A stretch of DNA of 64,000 bases from an uncultured Bacteroidales bacterium (GCA_947302175.1 CAMYVB010000009.1:1-64000), one strand, 5' to 3'. Positions 1 through 9,186 are shown, counted from the stretch's first letter. A program made the numbers and translations. Notes: a model not told the origin generated them from the letters alone.

Positions 1-2
1 AG

Positions 3-1202
3 GTCTGGGAGAACGGCGGCGCCGAATCCACCCACGGCGGCGACATCATCACCGTCGACCAGTACGAGAACTTCTGGCTCTCAGTGGACTTCAAGCTCAC
101 CAAGGGCGCCAACAGCGGCATCAAGTACTTCGTCCGTCCCGACCTCTACAACGTAGTCGAGGCCTCCGCCATAGGCTGCGAATTCCAGCTCCTGGACGAC
201 AAGCACCACGTTGACGCCACCCTCGGCGTCGACGGCAACCGCACTCTCGGCTCCCTCTACGACCTCATCACCGCCGACAAGAGCGGCGCGTGGTACAATG
301 CAGGCCAGTGGAACACCGCCTGGGTCAAGGTCGAAGGCGACCACGTGGAGCACTGGCTCAACGGCGTCAAGATCCTCGAGTACGAGCGCAACTGCCAGAT
401 GTTTAACGCTCTCGTGCAGTGCAGCAAGTATAAGAACTGGGAGAACTTCGGTAACCACCGCCAGGGCCACATCCTCCTCCAGGAGCACGGCAACGAGGTC
501 TTCTACCGCAACGTAAGGATAAAGGTCCTGCCTGCCACCGAGCCTGCAGAGCCCGTCGTCGAGACAGCCCCCGTCGCCGACGACAGCTGGACTTCCCTTT
601 TCAACGGCAAGGACTTCGAAGGCTGGCGCAGCGTCAAGGAAGAGGGCTTCCCCACCCAGGGCTGGGCAGTTGAGGACGGCGTTATCGTAGTTAACCCCGA
701 AAAAGACCAGCGCGGCGGCGACATAATGACCGTTAAGGAATACGGCAACTTTATGCTGAGCGCCGAATTCAAGCTCACCGAAAGGGCCAATAGCGGCATC
801 AAGTACTTCATCAACCCCGGCACCTTCAAAGACCCTTCGATAGGCTGCGAATTCCAGGTGCTCGACGACACCCTGCATCCCGACGCCAAACTCGGCGTTA
901 ACGGCAACCGCACCGCCGGCTCTCTCTACGACCTCATCCCCGCCTGCAAGCAGGACGCCGGCTTCCAGCTTTACGACTGGAATACGGCCGTCGTAGTCGT
1001 CAACGGCGATAAGGTGCAGCACTGGCTCAACGGCGTCAAGGTGGTCGAATACACCCGCAACTGCCAGGAGTTCGACGCCCTCGTGCGCTACAGCAAGTTC
1101 CGCCCCTGCGAAGGTTTCGGCAACTTCGAGACCGGCCACATACTCCTCCAGGACCACAAGGACAAAGTCTACTTCCGCAACATAAAAATCAAAGAACTGT
1201 AA
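3..1202 (+). CDS. DUF1080 (3-keto-disaccharide hydrolase-like) protein, two domains, 5' truncated
   Basis: The reading frame is open from the first complete codon of the window (VWENGGAE...), so the true start lies upstream; the GTG at 84 in the ORF track is internal. Two copies of a DUF1080/concanavalin-like beta-sandwich are visible. Each carries GGDI(I/M)TV, (A/S)NSGIKYF, IGCEFQ(L/V)LDD, GNRT(L/A)GSLYDLI and HWLNGVK. The first copy is cut by the window edge; the second covers about residues 190-399. DUF1080 proteins are secreted or periplasmic and several act on 3-keto-sugars or related glycosides; the exact substrate here is unknown. It is followed after 3 nt by the SPFH gene, so the two are probably co-transcribed. 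Family assignment is firm; activity is inference. Confidence 0.88.
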   Translation, partial: VWENGGAESTHGGDIITVDQYENFWLSVDFKLTKGANSGIKYFVRPDLYNVVEASAIGCEFQLLDDKHHVDATLGVDGNRTLGSLYDLITADKSGAWYNAGQWNTAWVKVEGDHVEHWLNGVKILEYERNCQMFNALVQCSKYKNWENFGNHRQGHILLQEHGNEVFYRNVRIKVLPATEPAEPVVETAPVADDSWTSLFNGKDFEGWRSVKEEGFPTQGWAVEDGVIVVNPEKDQRGGDIMTVKEYGNFMLSAEFKLTERANSGIKYFINPGTFKDPSIGCEFQVLDDTLHPDAKLGVNGNRTAGSLYDLIPACKQDAGFQLYDWNTAVVVVNGDKVQHWLNGVKVVEYTRNCQEFDALVRYSKFRPCEGFGNFETGHILLQDHKDKVYFRNIKIKEL

Positions 1203-1205
1203 ACT

Positions 1206-2075
1206 ATGACAAAAAGCGCAACCTACGTAAAACTCAACCACAAGGGTCTGTACATCACCCTTGGTCTGATCTTCCTGCTTGCCGTCATGATAGGCAGCTG
1301 CACCAAGATGGTGGACAACTCCGAGATCGGCATCAAGTTCAAGAAATTCTCTCTGACCGAGCAGGGCGAACTCGTCTCCACCCAGGTGTCGGGTCTCACC
1401 TTCTACAACCCCATCACCACGAAGATCTTCACCTATCCCGTCTATATCCAGAGGGTTGACTACAAGCCCTTCACCGTGACGACAAAGGACGCCGCAGTAT
1501 TCTCCATGGATCCCCTTCTTGCCTATCAGCTCGACAGGGCCAAGGCCTCCTACGTCTTCAACAAATACCGTCGTTCCCTCCCCGAAATCGAGCAGGGCTA
1601 CATGCGCACCTGCATCTACGATGCATACCGCATCTGCGCCAACAACTACACTTCCGACGAGCTCATGGGCAACCGCGCCCGTTTCGAGCAGGAAGTGAGG
1701 ACGATGCTCGAAAAGAGCCTCGGCGATGAAGGCTTCAAAGTGAGTGAGTTCACCTCTCAGATCACCCCTCCCCAGTCCTTGTCCGCTGCCATCGAGGCCA
1801 AGAACCAGGCCATCCAGGAGGCTCTGAAGGCCGAGAACCTCGTCAAACAGGCCGAAGCCAACGCCCAAATCGCCATCGCCAAGGCCCGCGGTGAAGCAGA
1901 AGCCACCAAGGTCAAGGCCGACGCAGAAGCCTACTACAACCGCACCATTGCCGCTTCCCTTAGCCCCATGATCGTCCAGGAAGACTGGATTGAGAAATGG
2001 GACGGCCACCTGCCCGACGTCGTCGGCAACGGCAGCGGCATGATGTTCAACCTCGGCGACCTCAAGAAGCAGTAA
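1206..2075 (+). CDS. SPFH/prohibitin-family membrane protein
   Basis: A 289-residue protein with one hydrophobic segment near residues 16-32, a band-7/prohibitin domain (about 35-190), and a C-terminal Ala/Glu-rich helical stretch (AIEAKNQAIQEALKAE, then KARGEAEATKVKADAEA) typical of SPFH oligomerisation coils. Such proteins form large membrane-bound rings and scaffold proteases or other membrane complexes. The hydrophobic segment ends in MIGSC, which resembles a lipobox, although the 15 polar residues before it are long for a lipoprotein signal; a membrane anchor is more likely. It starts 3 nt after the DUF1080 gene and is followed by a clear terminator, so it ends that transcription unit. 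Confidence 0.85.
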   Translation: MTKSATYVKLNHKGLYITLGLIFLLAVMIGSCTKMVDNSEIGIKFKKFSLTEQGELVSTQVSGLTFYNPITTKIFTYPVYIQRVDYKPFTVTTKDAAVFSMDPLLAYQLDRAKASYVFNKYRRSLPEIEQGYMRTCIYDAYRICANNYTSDELMGNRARFEQEVRTMLEKSLGDEGFKVSEFTSQITPPQSLSAAIEAKNQAIQEALKAENLVKQAEANAQIAIAKARGEAEATKVKADAEAYYNRTIAASLSPMIVQEDWIEKWDGHLPDVVGNGSGMMFNLGDLKKQ

Positions 2076-2095
2076 TCCCTCACCTCTAAACACAC

Positions 2096-2126
2096 AAAAA
2101 ACCGGGCTGAGTGGCTCGGTTTTTTA
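2096..2126. terminator. Bidirectional intrinsic terminator
   Basis: An interrupted stem AACCGgGC/GCtCGGTT with a short loop is flanked by A5-6 on the left and T6 on the right, so it reads as a rho-independent terminator in both directions. It sits between the convergent SPFH gene and rnfA, where a shared terminator is expected. Confidence 0.85.
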
Positions 2127-2148
2127 TCTATCTATTCAGTAGCGAAGG

Positions 2149-2748
2149 CTAGACCATGCCGGAGAAGCCGAGGAAGGCCATGGCCATGATGCTGACGGTG
2201 ATGAGGGCGATGGGGAGACCTTTGAAGGCCTTGGGGACCTCATTGCCGGCCAGGTGCTCGCGAAGACCTGCGAAAAGAATCATCGCAACGCCGTAGCCGA
2301 TGGAAGTGGCCAGGGCATAGACCAGAGCCTGGGGCAGATCGAGCATGTGGGACTCGGCGCCGAAGGTGAACTCCTTGGTAACCACGGTGATGGCCACGCC
2401 GAGAACGGCGCAGTTAGTGGTAATCAGGGGAAGGAAGATGCCGAGGGCCTGATAGAGCGAAGGGCTGATCTTCTTCAGCACGATCTCGACTATCTGCACC
2501 AGCGAAGCGATCACGAGGATGAAAGCTATGGTCTGCAGGAACTCCAGCTTCAGGGGAACGAGAAGATAAGCGTTCAGCAGGTAAGTCACCAGCGTGGCAA
2601 GGGTGATGACGAAGCAGACGGCTCCGGACATACCCGTGGCGGTGCTCAGCTTGTTGGACACCCCGAGGAAGGGGCAGATGCCAAGGAACTGCGCCAGCAG
2701 GATGTTATTTACGAATATCGCGGAAATAATGATTGCAAAATACTCCAT
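2149..2748 (-). CDS. rnfA: Electron transport complex subunit RnfA
   Basis: A 199-residue, entirely hydrophobic protein of the RnfA/NqrE family with about six membrane segments; it opens MEYFAIIISAIFVNNILLAQFLGICPFLG and contains the conserved LITTNCAVLG. RnfA and RnfE pack as inverted homologues in the membrane and hold a buried Fe-S cluster through conserved cysteines (here in LGICPF and TTNCAV). The complex couples electron flow between ferredoxin and NAD+ to Na+ or H+ transport. It is the last gene of the rnfBCDGEA order, 6 nt after rnfE, and is followed by the bidirectional terminator. Confidence 0.95.
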   Translation of the reverse strand: MEYFAIIISAIFVNNILLAQFLGICPFLGVSNKLSTATGMSGAVCFVITLATLVTYLLNAYLLVPLKLEFLQTIAFILVIASLVQIVEIVLKKISPSLYQALGIFLPLITTNCAVLGVAITVVTKEFTFGAESHMLDLPQALVYALATSIGYGVAMILFAGLREHLAGNEVPKAFKGLPIALITVSIMAMAFLGFSGMV

Positions 2749-2754
2749 AAGGCG

Positions 2755-3342
2755 CTAGGATTTTTTGAGATACTTGTTGAAAATGACCATGAGGTAGCCG
2801 AGCACGAGGAAGGCGCCGGGAGCCATCACGAAAGCCAGGACGCCGTCGCCGGGCATGAACTTCCAGCCGAAAGCGGCGCCGCTGCCGAGAACCTCGCGCA
2901 CAAGGCCGATGACGGTGAGCGACAGGGTGAAGCCGAGACCCACTCCTATGCCGTCCAGGGCGCTCTCCCACACATTGTGCTTGTTGGCAAAAGCCTCAGC
3001 GCGGCCGAGGACTATGCAGTTCACGACAATAAGGGGGATGAAGAGACCGAGGGTCGCATAAGCGCCGGGCGTAAAGGCCTGCATGACAAGCTGGAGCACG
3101 GTCACGAAAGTCGCAATCACGACTATGTAGACAGGGATGTGCACCTTGTCGGGCACTATGGGAGCAAGCAGGGAAATGGCCATATTGGAAAGCACCAGCA
3201 CGAAGAGCGTGGCTAAACCCATCTCGAGGCCGTTGATTGCGGAAGTGGTCGTGGCAAGGGTGGGGCACATGCCCAGCACCAGCACGAAGGTCGGATTGTT
3301 CTTAATGAATCCGTCAGTAATCAGTGACAATTTCTTTCCCAT
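2755..3342 (-). CDS. rnfE: Electron transport complex subunit RnfE
   Basis: A 195-residue polytopic membrane protein of the RnfE/NqrD family. It begins MGKKLSLITDGFIKNNPTFVLVLGMCPTLA and contains LIVVNCIVLGRAEAFA, both diagnostic. The cysteines in GMCP and VNCIV match those that, with RnfA, ligate the intramembrane cluster in characterised Rnf/Nqr complexes. It follows rnfG by 3 nt and precedes rnfA by 6 nt. Length is normal for the family. Confidence 0.95.
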   Translation of the reverse strand: MGKKLSLITDGFIKNNPTFVLVLGMCPTLATTTSAINGLEMGLATLFVLVLSNMAISLLAPIVPDKVHIPVYIVVIATFVTVLQLVMQAFTPGAYATLGLFIPLIVVNCIVLGRAEAFANKHNVWESALDGIGVGLGFTLSLTVIGLVREVLGSGAAFGWKFMPGDGVLAFVMAPGAFLVLGYLMVIFNKYLKKS

Positions 3343-3345
3343 AAT

Positions 3346-3984
3346 CTACTTCTCCTCTTCTTCTTGAACGTTTGATTCGTCCTTTTTAAGGCTTGCACCG
3401 GTGTATGTATCCACCGAAGGAGCGTTGCCCGTAAGGTAGTTGACCAGCGCGACGGCGTTGCTCACTGCAAGAGCGTAAGCGCGCGAAGTGATGGTGGAAG
3501 CGGTGATGGCATCGACGTCGCCGCCGTCCTTGGTGACCCAGAGTTTCTTATCGCTTCCGAAGCCCTTGAACTGCTCGCGGAAGTGGGAATCCTTCTCCTG
3601 GCACTTGGCGCCGAGACCGGGGGTCTCGTTGCATGTAACGACGGAAGTATTATAGACGGTGCCGTCCGACAGGACGCCGACCATGATGGTCAGGGGACCG
3701 CCGAAACCGATGGTCGTGGACTTGACGGCAAATGCAACTTCGTCGCCGTCCTTGGTGGCTGCGTAGAACTCGAAGTTCTTGCCGCCGGTCTCGATAGTCT
3801 CATACTCGCCTATCTCTACGCCCTCAGGCAGGACTTCAGCGATTGAGGCCTTCAGGACATTCTCGTTGGCCCTGAGTATGGGCTCGTAGGTCAGGGCGTA
3901 CACTCCGCCGAGCACGGCTGCGCAGAAAAGGCAGACGAGCGTCAGGCAGAGCACCATGTTCTTAAGTGAAGATTTTGCTGCCAT
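3346..3984 (-). CDS. rnfG: Electron transport complex subunit RnfG (covalent FMN protein)
   Basis: A 212-residue protein with one N-terminal membrane helix (about residues 10-31) and an extracytoplasmic FMN-binding domain. The flavinylation site appears as DAITASTITSRA near residues 157-168, with FMN expected on the threonine of the TAST segment, attached by an ApbE-type flavin transferase that is not in this window. ETPGLGAKC is the usual family signature upstream. The C-terminus is acidic and disordered (QEEEEK). It lies 3 nt after rnfD. Confidence 0.93.
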   Translation of the reverse strand: MAAKSSLKNMVLCLTLVCLFCAAVLGGVYALTYEPILRANENVLKASIAEVLPEGVEIGEYETIETGGKNFEFYAATKDGDEVAFAVKSTTIGFGGPLTIMVGVLSDGTVYNTSVVTCNETPGLGAKCQEKDSHFREQFKGFGSDKKLWVTKDGGDVDAITASTITSRAYALAVSNAVALVNYLTGNAPSVDTYTGASLKKDESNVQEEEEK

Positions 3985-3987
3985 ATC

Positions 3988-4974
3988 CTATGCCCTCCCG
4001 TATTTCTTGCCGTGGAACGCCCTGTCGATGAGCGGCACGGTCATGTTCATGAGCAGAATCGCGAAGGAAACACCCTCGGGATAGGAGCCGAAGTAGCGTA
4101 TCATCATGACGAGGAAGCCTATGCCGAATCCGAACACCACCCCGCCCCAGTTGCTCATGGGCGAAGTGACGTAGTCCGTGGCCATGAAGCAGGCACCGAG
4201 AATCAGACCGCCGGAAAGGAGGTTGAACAGGGGGCCGGTGTAGGCAGTGGGATCGACGGCATGGAATATGGCGGCGACAATGGCGACCGTGGCGAATATG
4301 CTGAGCGTAATCCAAGGCCTGATGACCTTGCGCACGACGAGGTAGACCCAGCCGGCGAGCAGCGCGAGAGCGGAAATTTCACCTGCGGAACCGCCAATAT
4401 TATAAAGGAAGGTCTGCACCGAAGCGAGCGCGTCAGCGCCCTCAGCTCCAAGGATATGCACCTGGCCGAGGAGAGTGGCTCCCGAGAATGCGTCAGGCAG
4501 GGCGACGAAGCCCTGGGGCGCAGTCCAGTTAGTCATCTGCTGGGGGAAGGAGACCAGGAGGAATACGCGAGCGGCAATGGCGGGATTGAAAACATTCTGG
4601 CCGAGGCCGCCGAACGACATCTTGACCACGCCTATGGCGAAAACCGCACCGATGAGCACTATCCACCAGGGGGTGGAGACGGGAAGGTTCATCGCAAGCA
4701 AAAGGCCGGTCACAAGCGCGGCACCGGGCGAGAAAATGCCGGGGCGCTTGAGCAAAAACTTAACTATCGCCCACTCTATCAGCACGCAGGAAACGGCGCT
4801 GACGGCGAGGATAAGCAGCTCGGCCCATCCGTAGAACAGGACCGAAACCACTATGGCGGGCACAAGGGCAATGACGACGTCCCTCATCAGGGACTCGGTC
4901 GATACCGCCGAGTGGATATGCGGATTGGGTGAAACAATGTGTTTGTCCATATATCGCAACTGTTTTTCGTTCAA
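3988..4974 (-). CDS. rnfD: Electron transport complex subunit RnfD (covalent FMN protein)
   Basis: A 328-residue polytopic protein of the RnfD/NqrB family. SPNPHI near the N-terminus and FNPAIAARVFLLVSFP in the middle are family signatures. SGATLL (about residues 164-169) is the flavinylation motif, with FMN linked to the threonine as in characterised RnfD. RnfD forms the membrane core that passes electrons towards the RnfA/E pair. It directly abuts rnfC with no intergenic base and precedes rnfG by 3 nt, indicating translational coupling. Confidence 0.95.
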   Translation of the reverse strand: MNEKQLRYMDKHIVSPNPHIHSAVSTESLMRDVVIALVPAIVVSVLFYGWAELLILAVSAVSCVLIEWAIVKFLLKRPGIFSPGAALVTGLLLAMNLPVSTPWWIVLIGAVFAIGVVKMSFGGLGQNVFNPAIAARVFLLVSFPQQMTNWTAPQGFVALPDAFSGATLLGQVHILGAEGADALASVQTFLYNIGGSAGEISALALLAGWVYLVVRKVIRPWITLSIFATVAIVAAIFHAVDPTAYTGPLFNLLSGGLILGACFMATDYVTSPMSNWGGVVFGFGIGFLVMMIRYFGSYPEGVSFAILLMNMTVPLIDRAFHGKKYGRA

Positions 4975-6372
4975 CTATTTGGCGGCTGATTCCGCGGCTT
5001 TCGCAGCTTCGGCGGCGACCTTGGCTGCAGCGGCGCGGGCGCGGATGACACCCATCACCTGACCCTTGGCCATGCGTATGTTGTCGAGCAGGGGGATGTT
5101 GGCGGGGCAGCTGTAGAGACAGCAGCCGCACTCGATGCAATCCTGCACGGCATTCTTCTCGAGACCTTCCAGGTCGCCCGCGGCATAAAGACGCCTCAGC
5201 AGGAAAGGCTCCAGGCCCATAGGGCAGGCCTGGGCGCAGCGGCCGCAGCGTATGCAGAAGCTCTCCTCCCCGCGCTTGGTAGCAGCTTCGGAAAGGTAGA
5301 GGATTGACGAGGAGCCCTTTACGGTGGCGGCATCAATATTCGCGATGGCCTTACCCATCATGGGACCGCCGCTAATGAGCTTGGCTGCATTCTCGGGCAC
5401 TCCGCCGGCCTGCTCCGCGATGTACGACAGAGGCATGCCTATGCGGAAAAGATAGTTGTGCTGCTTCTCCTCGGGGATGCAGTCGCCGGTGATTGTGAGT
5501 GTATTGGTAATGAGGGGCTTGTTCTTCTGGACGGCCTCATACACGGCGAGGGCCGTGGCGACGTTCTGTACGACGGCACCCACGCTGATGGGGAGGGCAC
5601 CCGATCCGACCTGACGCTTCATCACGGCTGCGATGAGCTGCTTTTCACCGCCCTGGGGGTATTTCTTCTTGAGGGTGACAACCTCGATGTCCTTGTAGCC
5701 GAGCTCGGCGACGGCTTCGCTCATGGCCTTGATGGCCTCGGGCTTATTCTCCTCTATGCAAATCTTGCAGGGGCAGCCGCCGAGAACCATCTGCATGATG
5801 GCCGCGCCGACCACTATCTCGCTGCTCCTTTCGAGCATGATGCGGAAGTCGCTCGTGAGGTAGGGCTCGCACTCTGCGCCGTTCAGGAGCAGGCACTCGG
5901 CCTTGGAGCCGGGAGCGGGATTGAGCTTCACGTGGGTGGGGAAAGTGGCGCCGCCGAGTCCCACTACGCCGCAAGCCTTGATCTTATCGAGGACTGCTAC
6001 GCGGTCGGTGGGGATTTCCCTTACGAGGGTGTCGCTAAGGTCTATGCCCTCCTCCCATTCGTCGCCTTCGACGGCTATTTCGATATGGGGAACGTTGTTG
6101 CCTGCGATGTCCTTGCGGGGCTCTATCTTTTTGACCGTGCCGGACACGGGAGAATGGACGAATGCGGAGATGAATCCGCCGGGTTCAGCGAGAACGGTGC
6201 CCACCTTGACATGGTCGCCTACGGCCACCACGGGCTTGGCGGGAGCGCCAAGGTGCTGGGCCATGGACACATAGACCGTCTGGGGCAGGGGAAGCACCTC
6301 GATGGCGCGGTTGCGGGCTATCTTGCTGTCGTCGGGATGGACGCCGCCTATCTGGAATGTTATCTTAGCCAT
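4975..6372 (-). CDS. rnfC: Electron transport complex subunit RnfC (NADH/FMN, 2x[4Fe-4S])
   Basis: A 465-residue soluble subunit that binds NAD(H) and FMN. It has the N-terminal RnfC barrel (GGVHPDDSKI, with VGDHVKVG about residues 50-60), the Rossmann-like core with GVVGLGGATFPTHVK and LLLNGAECEPYLT, and two C-terminal ferredoxin motifs, CIRCGRCAQACPMG and CIECGCCLYSCPAN. The length matches the short Rnf type rather than the enteric RsxC with its long repetitive tail. It overlaps rnfB by 8 nt and abuts rnfD. It ends in an Ala-rich helix. Confidence 0.95.
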   Translation of the reverse strand: MAKITFQIGGVHPDDSKIARNRAIEVLPLPQTVYVSMAQHLGAPAKPVVAVGDHVKVGTVLAEPGGFISAFVHSPVSGTVKKIEPRKDIAGNNVPHIEIAVEGDEWEEGIDLSDTLVREIPTDRVAVLDKIKACGVVGLGGATFPTHVKLNPAPGSKAECLLLNGAECEPYLTSDFRIMLERSSEIVVGAAIMQMVLGGCPCKICIEENKPEAIKAMSEAVAELGYKDIEVVTLKKKYPQGGEKQLIAAVMKRQVGSGALPISVGAVVQNVATALAVYEAVQKNKPLITNTLTITGDCIPEEKQHNYLFRIGMPLSYIAEQAGGVPENAAKLISGGPMMGKAIANIDAATVKGSSSILYLSEAATKRGEESFCIRCGRCAQACPMGLEPFLLRRLYAAGDLEGLEKNAVQDCIECGCCLYSCPANIPLLDNIRMAKGQVMGVIRARAAAAKVAAEAAKAAESAAK

Positions 6373-7219
6373 TGTTCTCCTCCTTTTTAGGCATTAGGGG
6401 CTTGGGGAAGTTGATGTCGTGGATGGCTCCGGTGGGGCATTCGGCGACACACTTGCGGCAAAGTTTGCACTTGTTGAAATCGATGTAGGCGAGGTTGTTC
6501 TCCACGGTTATGGCCTCGTGGGCGCATACCTTGGCGCACTTGCCGCAGCCTATGCAGGCGGCGGAGCAGGCCTTGCGGGCCACGACGCCCTTATCCTTGT
6601 TGACGCAGGAGACAAATACCCTCATGCCGCGTGGACCCTTGTTGCGCAGCTCGATGATGCTCTTCGGGCAGGCCTTGACGCAGGCGCCGCAGGCCGTGCA
6701 CTTCTGCTCGTCGACTACGGGAAGACCGGTCTTGGGATCCATCGAAAGGGCGCCGAACTGGCAGGCGGCTACGCAGTCGCCGCAACCGAGGCAACCGAAG
6801 GGGCAGGCGGTATCGCCGGCGTAGAGGGCGGCCTTGATCTTGCAGGTCTGCGCACCGTCGTAGATGTTGGTGCGGGGACGGTTCGCGCAGCTGCCGTTGC
6901 AGCGCACGACCGCGACCATGGGAGCCTTTGCCTTCACTTCATAGCCGAGAATGGCCGCGACCTGCTTCATCACGGGGTCGCCGCCGACGGGGCAGTAATG
7001 GTTGTCGAGGTTGGGAGCCTTGACGGCGGAATCGGCGAATGCGCGGCATCCCGCGAATCCGCAACCTCCGCAGTTGGCACCAGGCATGACCTTTTCGACC
7101 TCGTCTATCCTGGGATCTTCCTCCACCTTGAATTGCTTCGCGATGAAAAAGAGAATGACCGACAGGAGCAGGCCGAGTCCGGCAAGGATGCCGATGGTCC
7201 AAATGAGCGTTGTCGTCAT
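6365..7219 (-). CDS. rnfB: Electron transport complex subunit RnfB (polyferredoxin)
   Basis: A 284-residue protein with one N-terminal membrane helix (about 6-27), an N-terminal cluster domain (GANCGGCGFAGCRAF and a downstream Cys), and four ferredoxin-type motifs: CLGCGDCVAAC, CTACGACVKACP, CIGCGKCAKVC and CKLCRKCVAECP. RnfB is the ferredoxin-facing entry/exit point of the complex. It is first of the six rnf genes, starts 1 nt after the RseC-like gene and overlaps rnfC by 8 nt. The four tandem C-terminal motifs fit the long anaerobe-type RnfB. Confidence 0.95.
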   Translation of the reverse strand: MTTTLIWTIGILAGLGLLLSVILFFIAKQFKVEEDPRIDEVEKVMPGANCGGCGFAGCRAFADSAVKAPNLDNHYCPVGGDPVMKQVAAILGYEVKAKAPMVAVVRCNGSCANRPRTNIYDGAQTCKIKAALYAGDTACPFGCLGCGDCVAACQFGALSMDPKTGLPVVDEQKCTACGACVKACPKSIIELRNKGPRGMRVFVSCVNKDKGVVARKACSAACIGCGKCAKVCAHEAITVENNLAYIDFNKCKLCRKCVAECPTGAIHDINFPKPLMPKKEENNG

Positions 7220-7220
7220 C

Positions 7221-7649
7221 TTATTTGTCGTTTAATTTATTGATTTCGAATATGTATTCGTTTTTCAGGCGGTCGCGCATGAGCCAGATCGCGAAATAAT
7301 AGACCGCGACTGCGGCTATGCCGCTTATGCCTGTCACAAGCTCGCTTGCGCCCGAAGCAGACGCCGCTGCGATGGCGATCATGAGCACGACAAGGGGGAA
7401 TGCATAGGCAATCCACACCGCCTTGTGACCCATGGAGGCCTTCAGGGACACTTCCACCTCCTCGCCTTTCTCATAGAACTCAGAAACGGGAGTGGGCACT
7501 ATGACTTCCTTCTCCACGGCCTCGGAAACGCCGCAGAGACCGGCTGCGTGGCAACTCGAGCACGCCGCCTGGGAGACTATCTGCACGGTTATGAAATCGG
7601 CGGCAGCCTCAAGGACTATTCCTTTATGGGATATTTTTTCTTTTGACAT
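7221..7649 (-). CDS. RseC/SoxR-reducing family protein
   Basis: I chose the ATG at 7649 (MSKEKISHKGIVLEA) rather than the track start, because the upstream 23 codons overlap dnaB and have no family resemblance. The 142-residue product has an N-terminal domain with the four-cysteine pattern CSSCHAAGLCG (about residues 29-39) and two membrane helices (about 75-120), as in RseC and related proteins. These commonly sit beside rnf operons and are proposed to work with Rnf/Rsx in keeping a redox regulator reduced. It starts 1 nt after the dnaB stop and lies 1 nt before rnfB. Confidence 0.85.
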   Translation of the reverse strand: MSKEKISHKGIVLEAAADFITVQIVSQAACSSCHAAGLCGVSEAVEKEVIVPTPVSEFYEKGEEVEVSLKASMGHKAVWIAYAFPLVVLMIAIAAASASGASELVTGISGIAAVAVYYFAIWLMRDRLKNEYIFEINKLNDK

Positions 7650-7650
7650 G

Positions 7651-9174
7651 CTAGTATCCGGGAGGGTTGTCGTATGATGACGGGGCGTAACCGCTGAAGG
7701 GGTCGTAGCCGGCCGCATCCTGAGGCGCCTCGTTCATGCCTGAAGGGATGCGGAGGGCCTGGGCGGCGAGGGCCTCGTCGAGCTCGACGAACTTGACCTG
7801 CTCGCTCTTGAAGAGCATGGGGATTTCGCCGGTCTCGCCATTGCGATGCTTGGCTATGATGATCTGGGTGACTTCCTTGTCCTCGGGATTCTCCGACAGG
7901 CCCACATGTTCGGGACGGTGGATGAAGAGGACCATATCGGCGTCCTGCTCGATTGAGCCGGACTCGCGAAGGTCGCTGAGGACGGGCTTTCCGTTGCCGC
8001 CGCTGCGCTGCACGGCATTTCGCGAAAGCTGGGAAAGGGCGATGATGGGGACATCGAGTTCCTTTGCCGTGGCCTTCAGGGTGCGGGAGATGGCGGCGAC
8101 TTCCTGCTCGCGCATGCCGCGAAGCTCCGAAGGACCCTGCATTAGCTGCAGGTAGTCCACGACTATGAGGCGCACGCCCTTATTCTTCACCAGGGTCTTG
8201 GCCTTGGTGCGGAACTCCATAACGGGGATTCCGGGAGTGTCGTCGATGTAGAGGGGGGCCTTGATGAGGTTCTTGAGCTTGACCTCGAGCTGCTCCCACT
8301 CGTAGCTCTCGAGCTTGGCGCCGCCTTTAATCTTGTCGGCGCTCAGACCCGACTCGCTGGTCATCAGACGCTTTGCGAGCTGGATGGCGGACATTTCCAG
8401 GGAGAAGAAAGCCACGGGCATGTGGTGATCTACGGCAGCGTTGCGCGCAAGGTTGAGCGAGAATGCCGTCTTACCGACCGAGGGACGGGCGGCGAGGATA
8501 ATGAGGTCGGACTTCTGCCAGCCCTGGGTGATGCGGTCGATGGAAGGGAAACCGGAGGGGACGCCGTTCAGACCGGTGCGGCCCTGCATCTCCTGGATGT
8601 CGTCCATCGCGGTATTGATGATGGAGCCAATATCCTGGACTTCCTTCTTGACGTTGTTCTGGATGGCGGCATAGACCTTGGTCTGGGCCATATCTATGAG
8701 GTCGTCCACCTGAACGGAGTCGTCGTAGGAGCTTTTCAGGATGTCGTGGGAAGCGGTTATAAGGTCTCTCTGGATGGTTTTCTGCTTGAGTATCCTTATG
8801 TAGTACTCCATGTGCGCGGCCGCGCCGACCTTCTGGGAGAGGCCGGCAAGGTAGGCTGCGCCGCCCACGGCTTCAAGGCTGTCGCTTTCCCTGAGCTTGG
8901 TGCTTACGGTGATGATGTCTATAGGGGCGTGCTCGTTGACAAGGGCCGTCATAGCCGAGAAAATCATCTGGTGGCGCTTGTCGTAAAAGCACGCGCTCGT
9001 CAGCGAGTCCATCGCCTCGTCTATCGTGGCGGGCTCGATGAGCATCGCCCCCAGTACGGCCTCTTCAACATCAAGAGCCTGAGGGGGTTTGTTACCCATC
9101 TCAAGCCCTATGGTCTCCAGGTCGGGGGACTGGTCCTTCTTTCTGCCGGCCGGCCTTTCCTTGGTCTGGGGCAT
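7651..9174 (-). CDS. dnaB: Replicative DNA helicase DnaB
   Basis: A 507-residue hexameric 5'-3' helicase. The N-terminal DnaG-interacting domain begins at PPQALDVEEAVLGAMLIEP, and the RecA-like domain has Walker A ARPSVGKTAF, Walker B LIVVDYLQLM, and the H4/arginine-finger region RNGETGEIPMLF. The C-terminal tail (GYDPFSGYAPSSYDNPPGY) is short and likely disordered. Length and motifs are normal. Its placement directly upstream of rseC-rnf, separated by 1 nt, suggests that a replication gene and a redox complex share a transcript. Confidence 0.97.
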   Translation of the reverse strand: MPQTKERPAGRKKDQSPDLETIGLEMGNKPPQALDVEEAVLGAMLIEPATIDEAMDSLTSACFYDKRHQMIFSAMTALVNEHAPIDIITVSTKLRESDSLEAVGGAAYLAGLSQKVGAAAHMEYYIRILKQKTIQRDLITASHDILKSSYDDSVQVDDLIDMAQTKVYAAIQNNVKKEVQDIGSIINTAMDDIQEMQGRTGLNGVPSGFPSIDRITQGWQKSDLIILAARPSVGKTAFSLNLARNAAVDHHMPVAFFSLEMSAIQLAKRLMTSESGLSADKIKGGAKLESYEWEQLEVKLKNLIKAPLYIDDTPGIPVMEFRTKAKTLVKNKGVRLIVVDYLQLMQGPSELRGMREQEVAAISRTLKATAKELDVPIIALSQLSRNAVQRSGGNGKPVLSDLRESGSIEQDADMVLFIHRPEHVGLSENPEDKEVTQIIIAKHRNGETGEIPMLFKSEQVKFVELDEALAAQALRIPSGMNEAPQDAAGYDPFSGYAPSSYDNPPGY

Positions 9175-9186
9175 AACGGAAGTGTA

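Noticed and set aside
81-2093. 670-codon minus-strand ORF and similar long antisense ORFs (8422-10083, 13226-15166, 16844-18190, 26960-28366, 31332-33053, 36201-37514, 41181-42248).
   Set aside because: They lie opposite well-supported genes and have low-complexity Gly/Val/Leu/Asp-rich products. GC-rich, third-position-biased genes open the antisense frames.
3346-3984. RnfG with a broken flavinylation motif (TAST instead of SGAT).
   Set aside because: The TASTITS form with its threonines is, as far as I recall, usual in Bacteroidetes RnfG, so it is not a defect.
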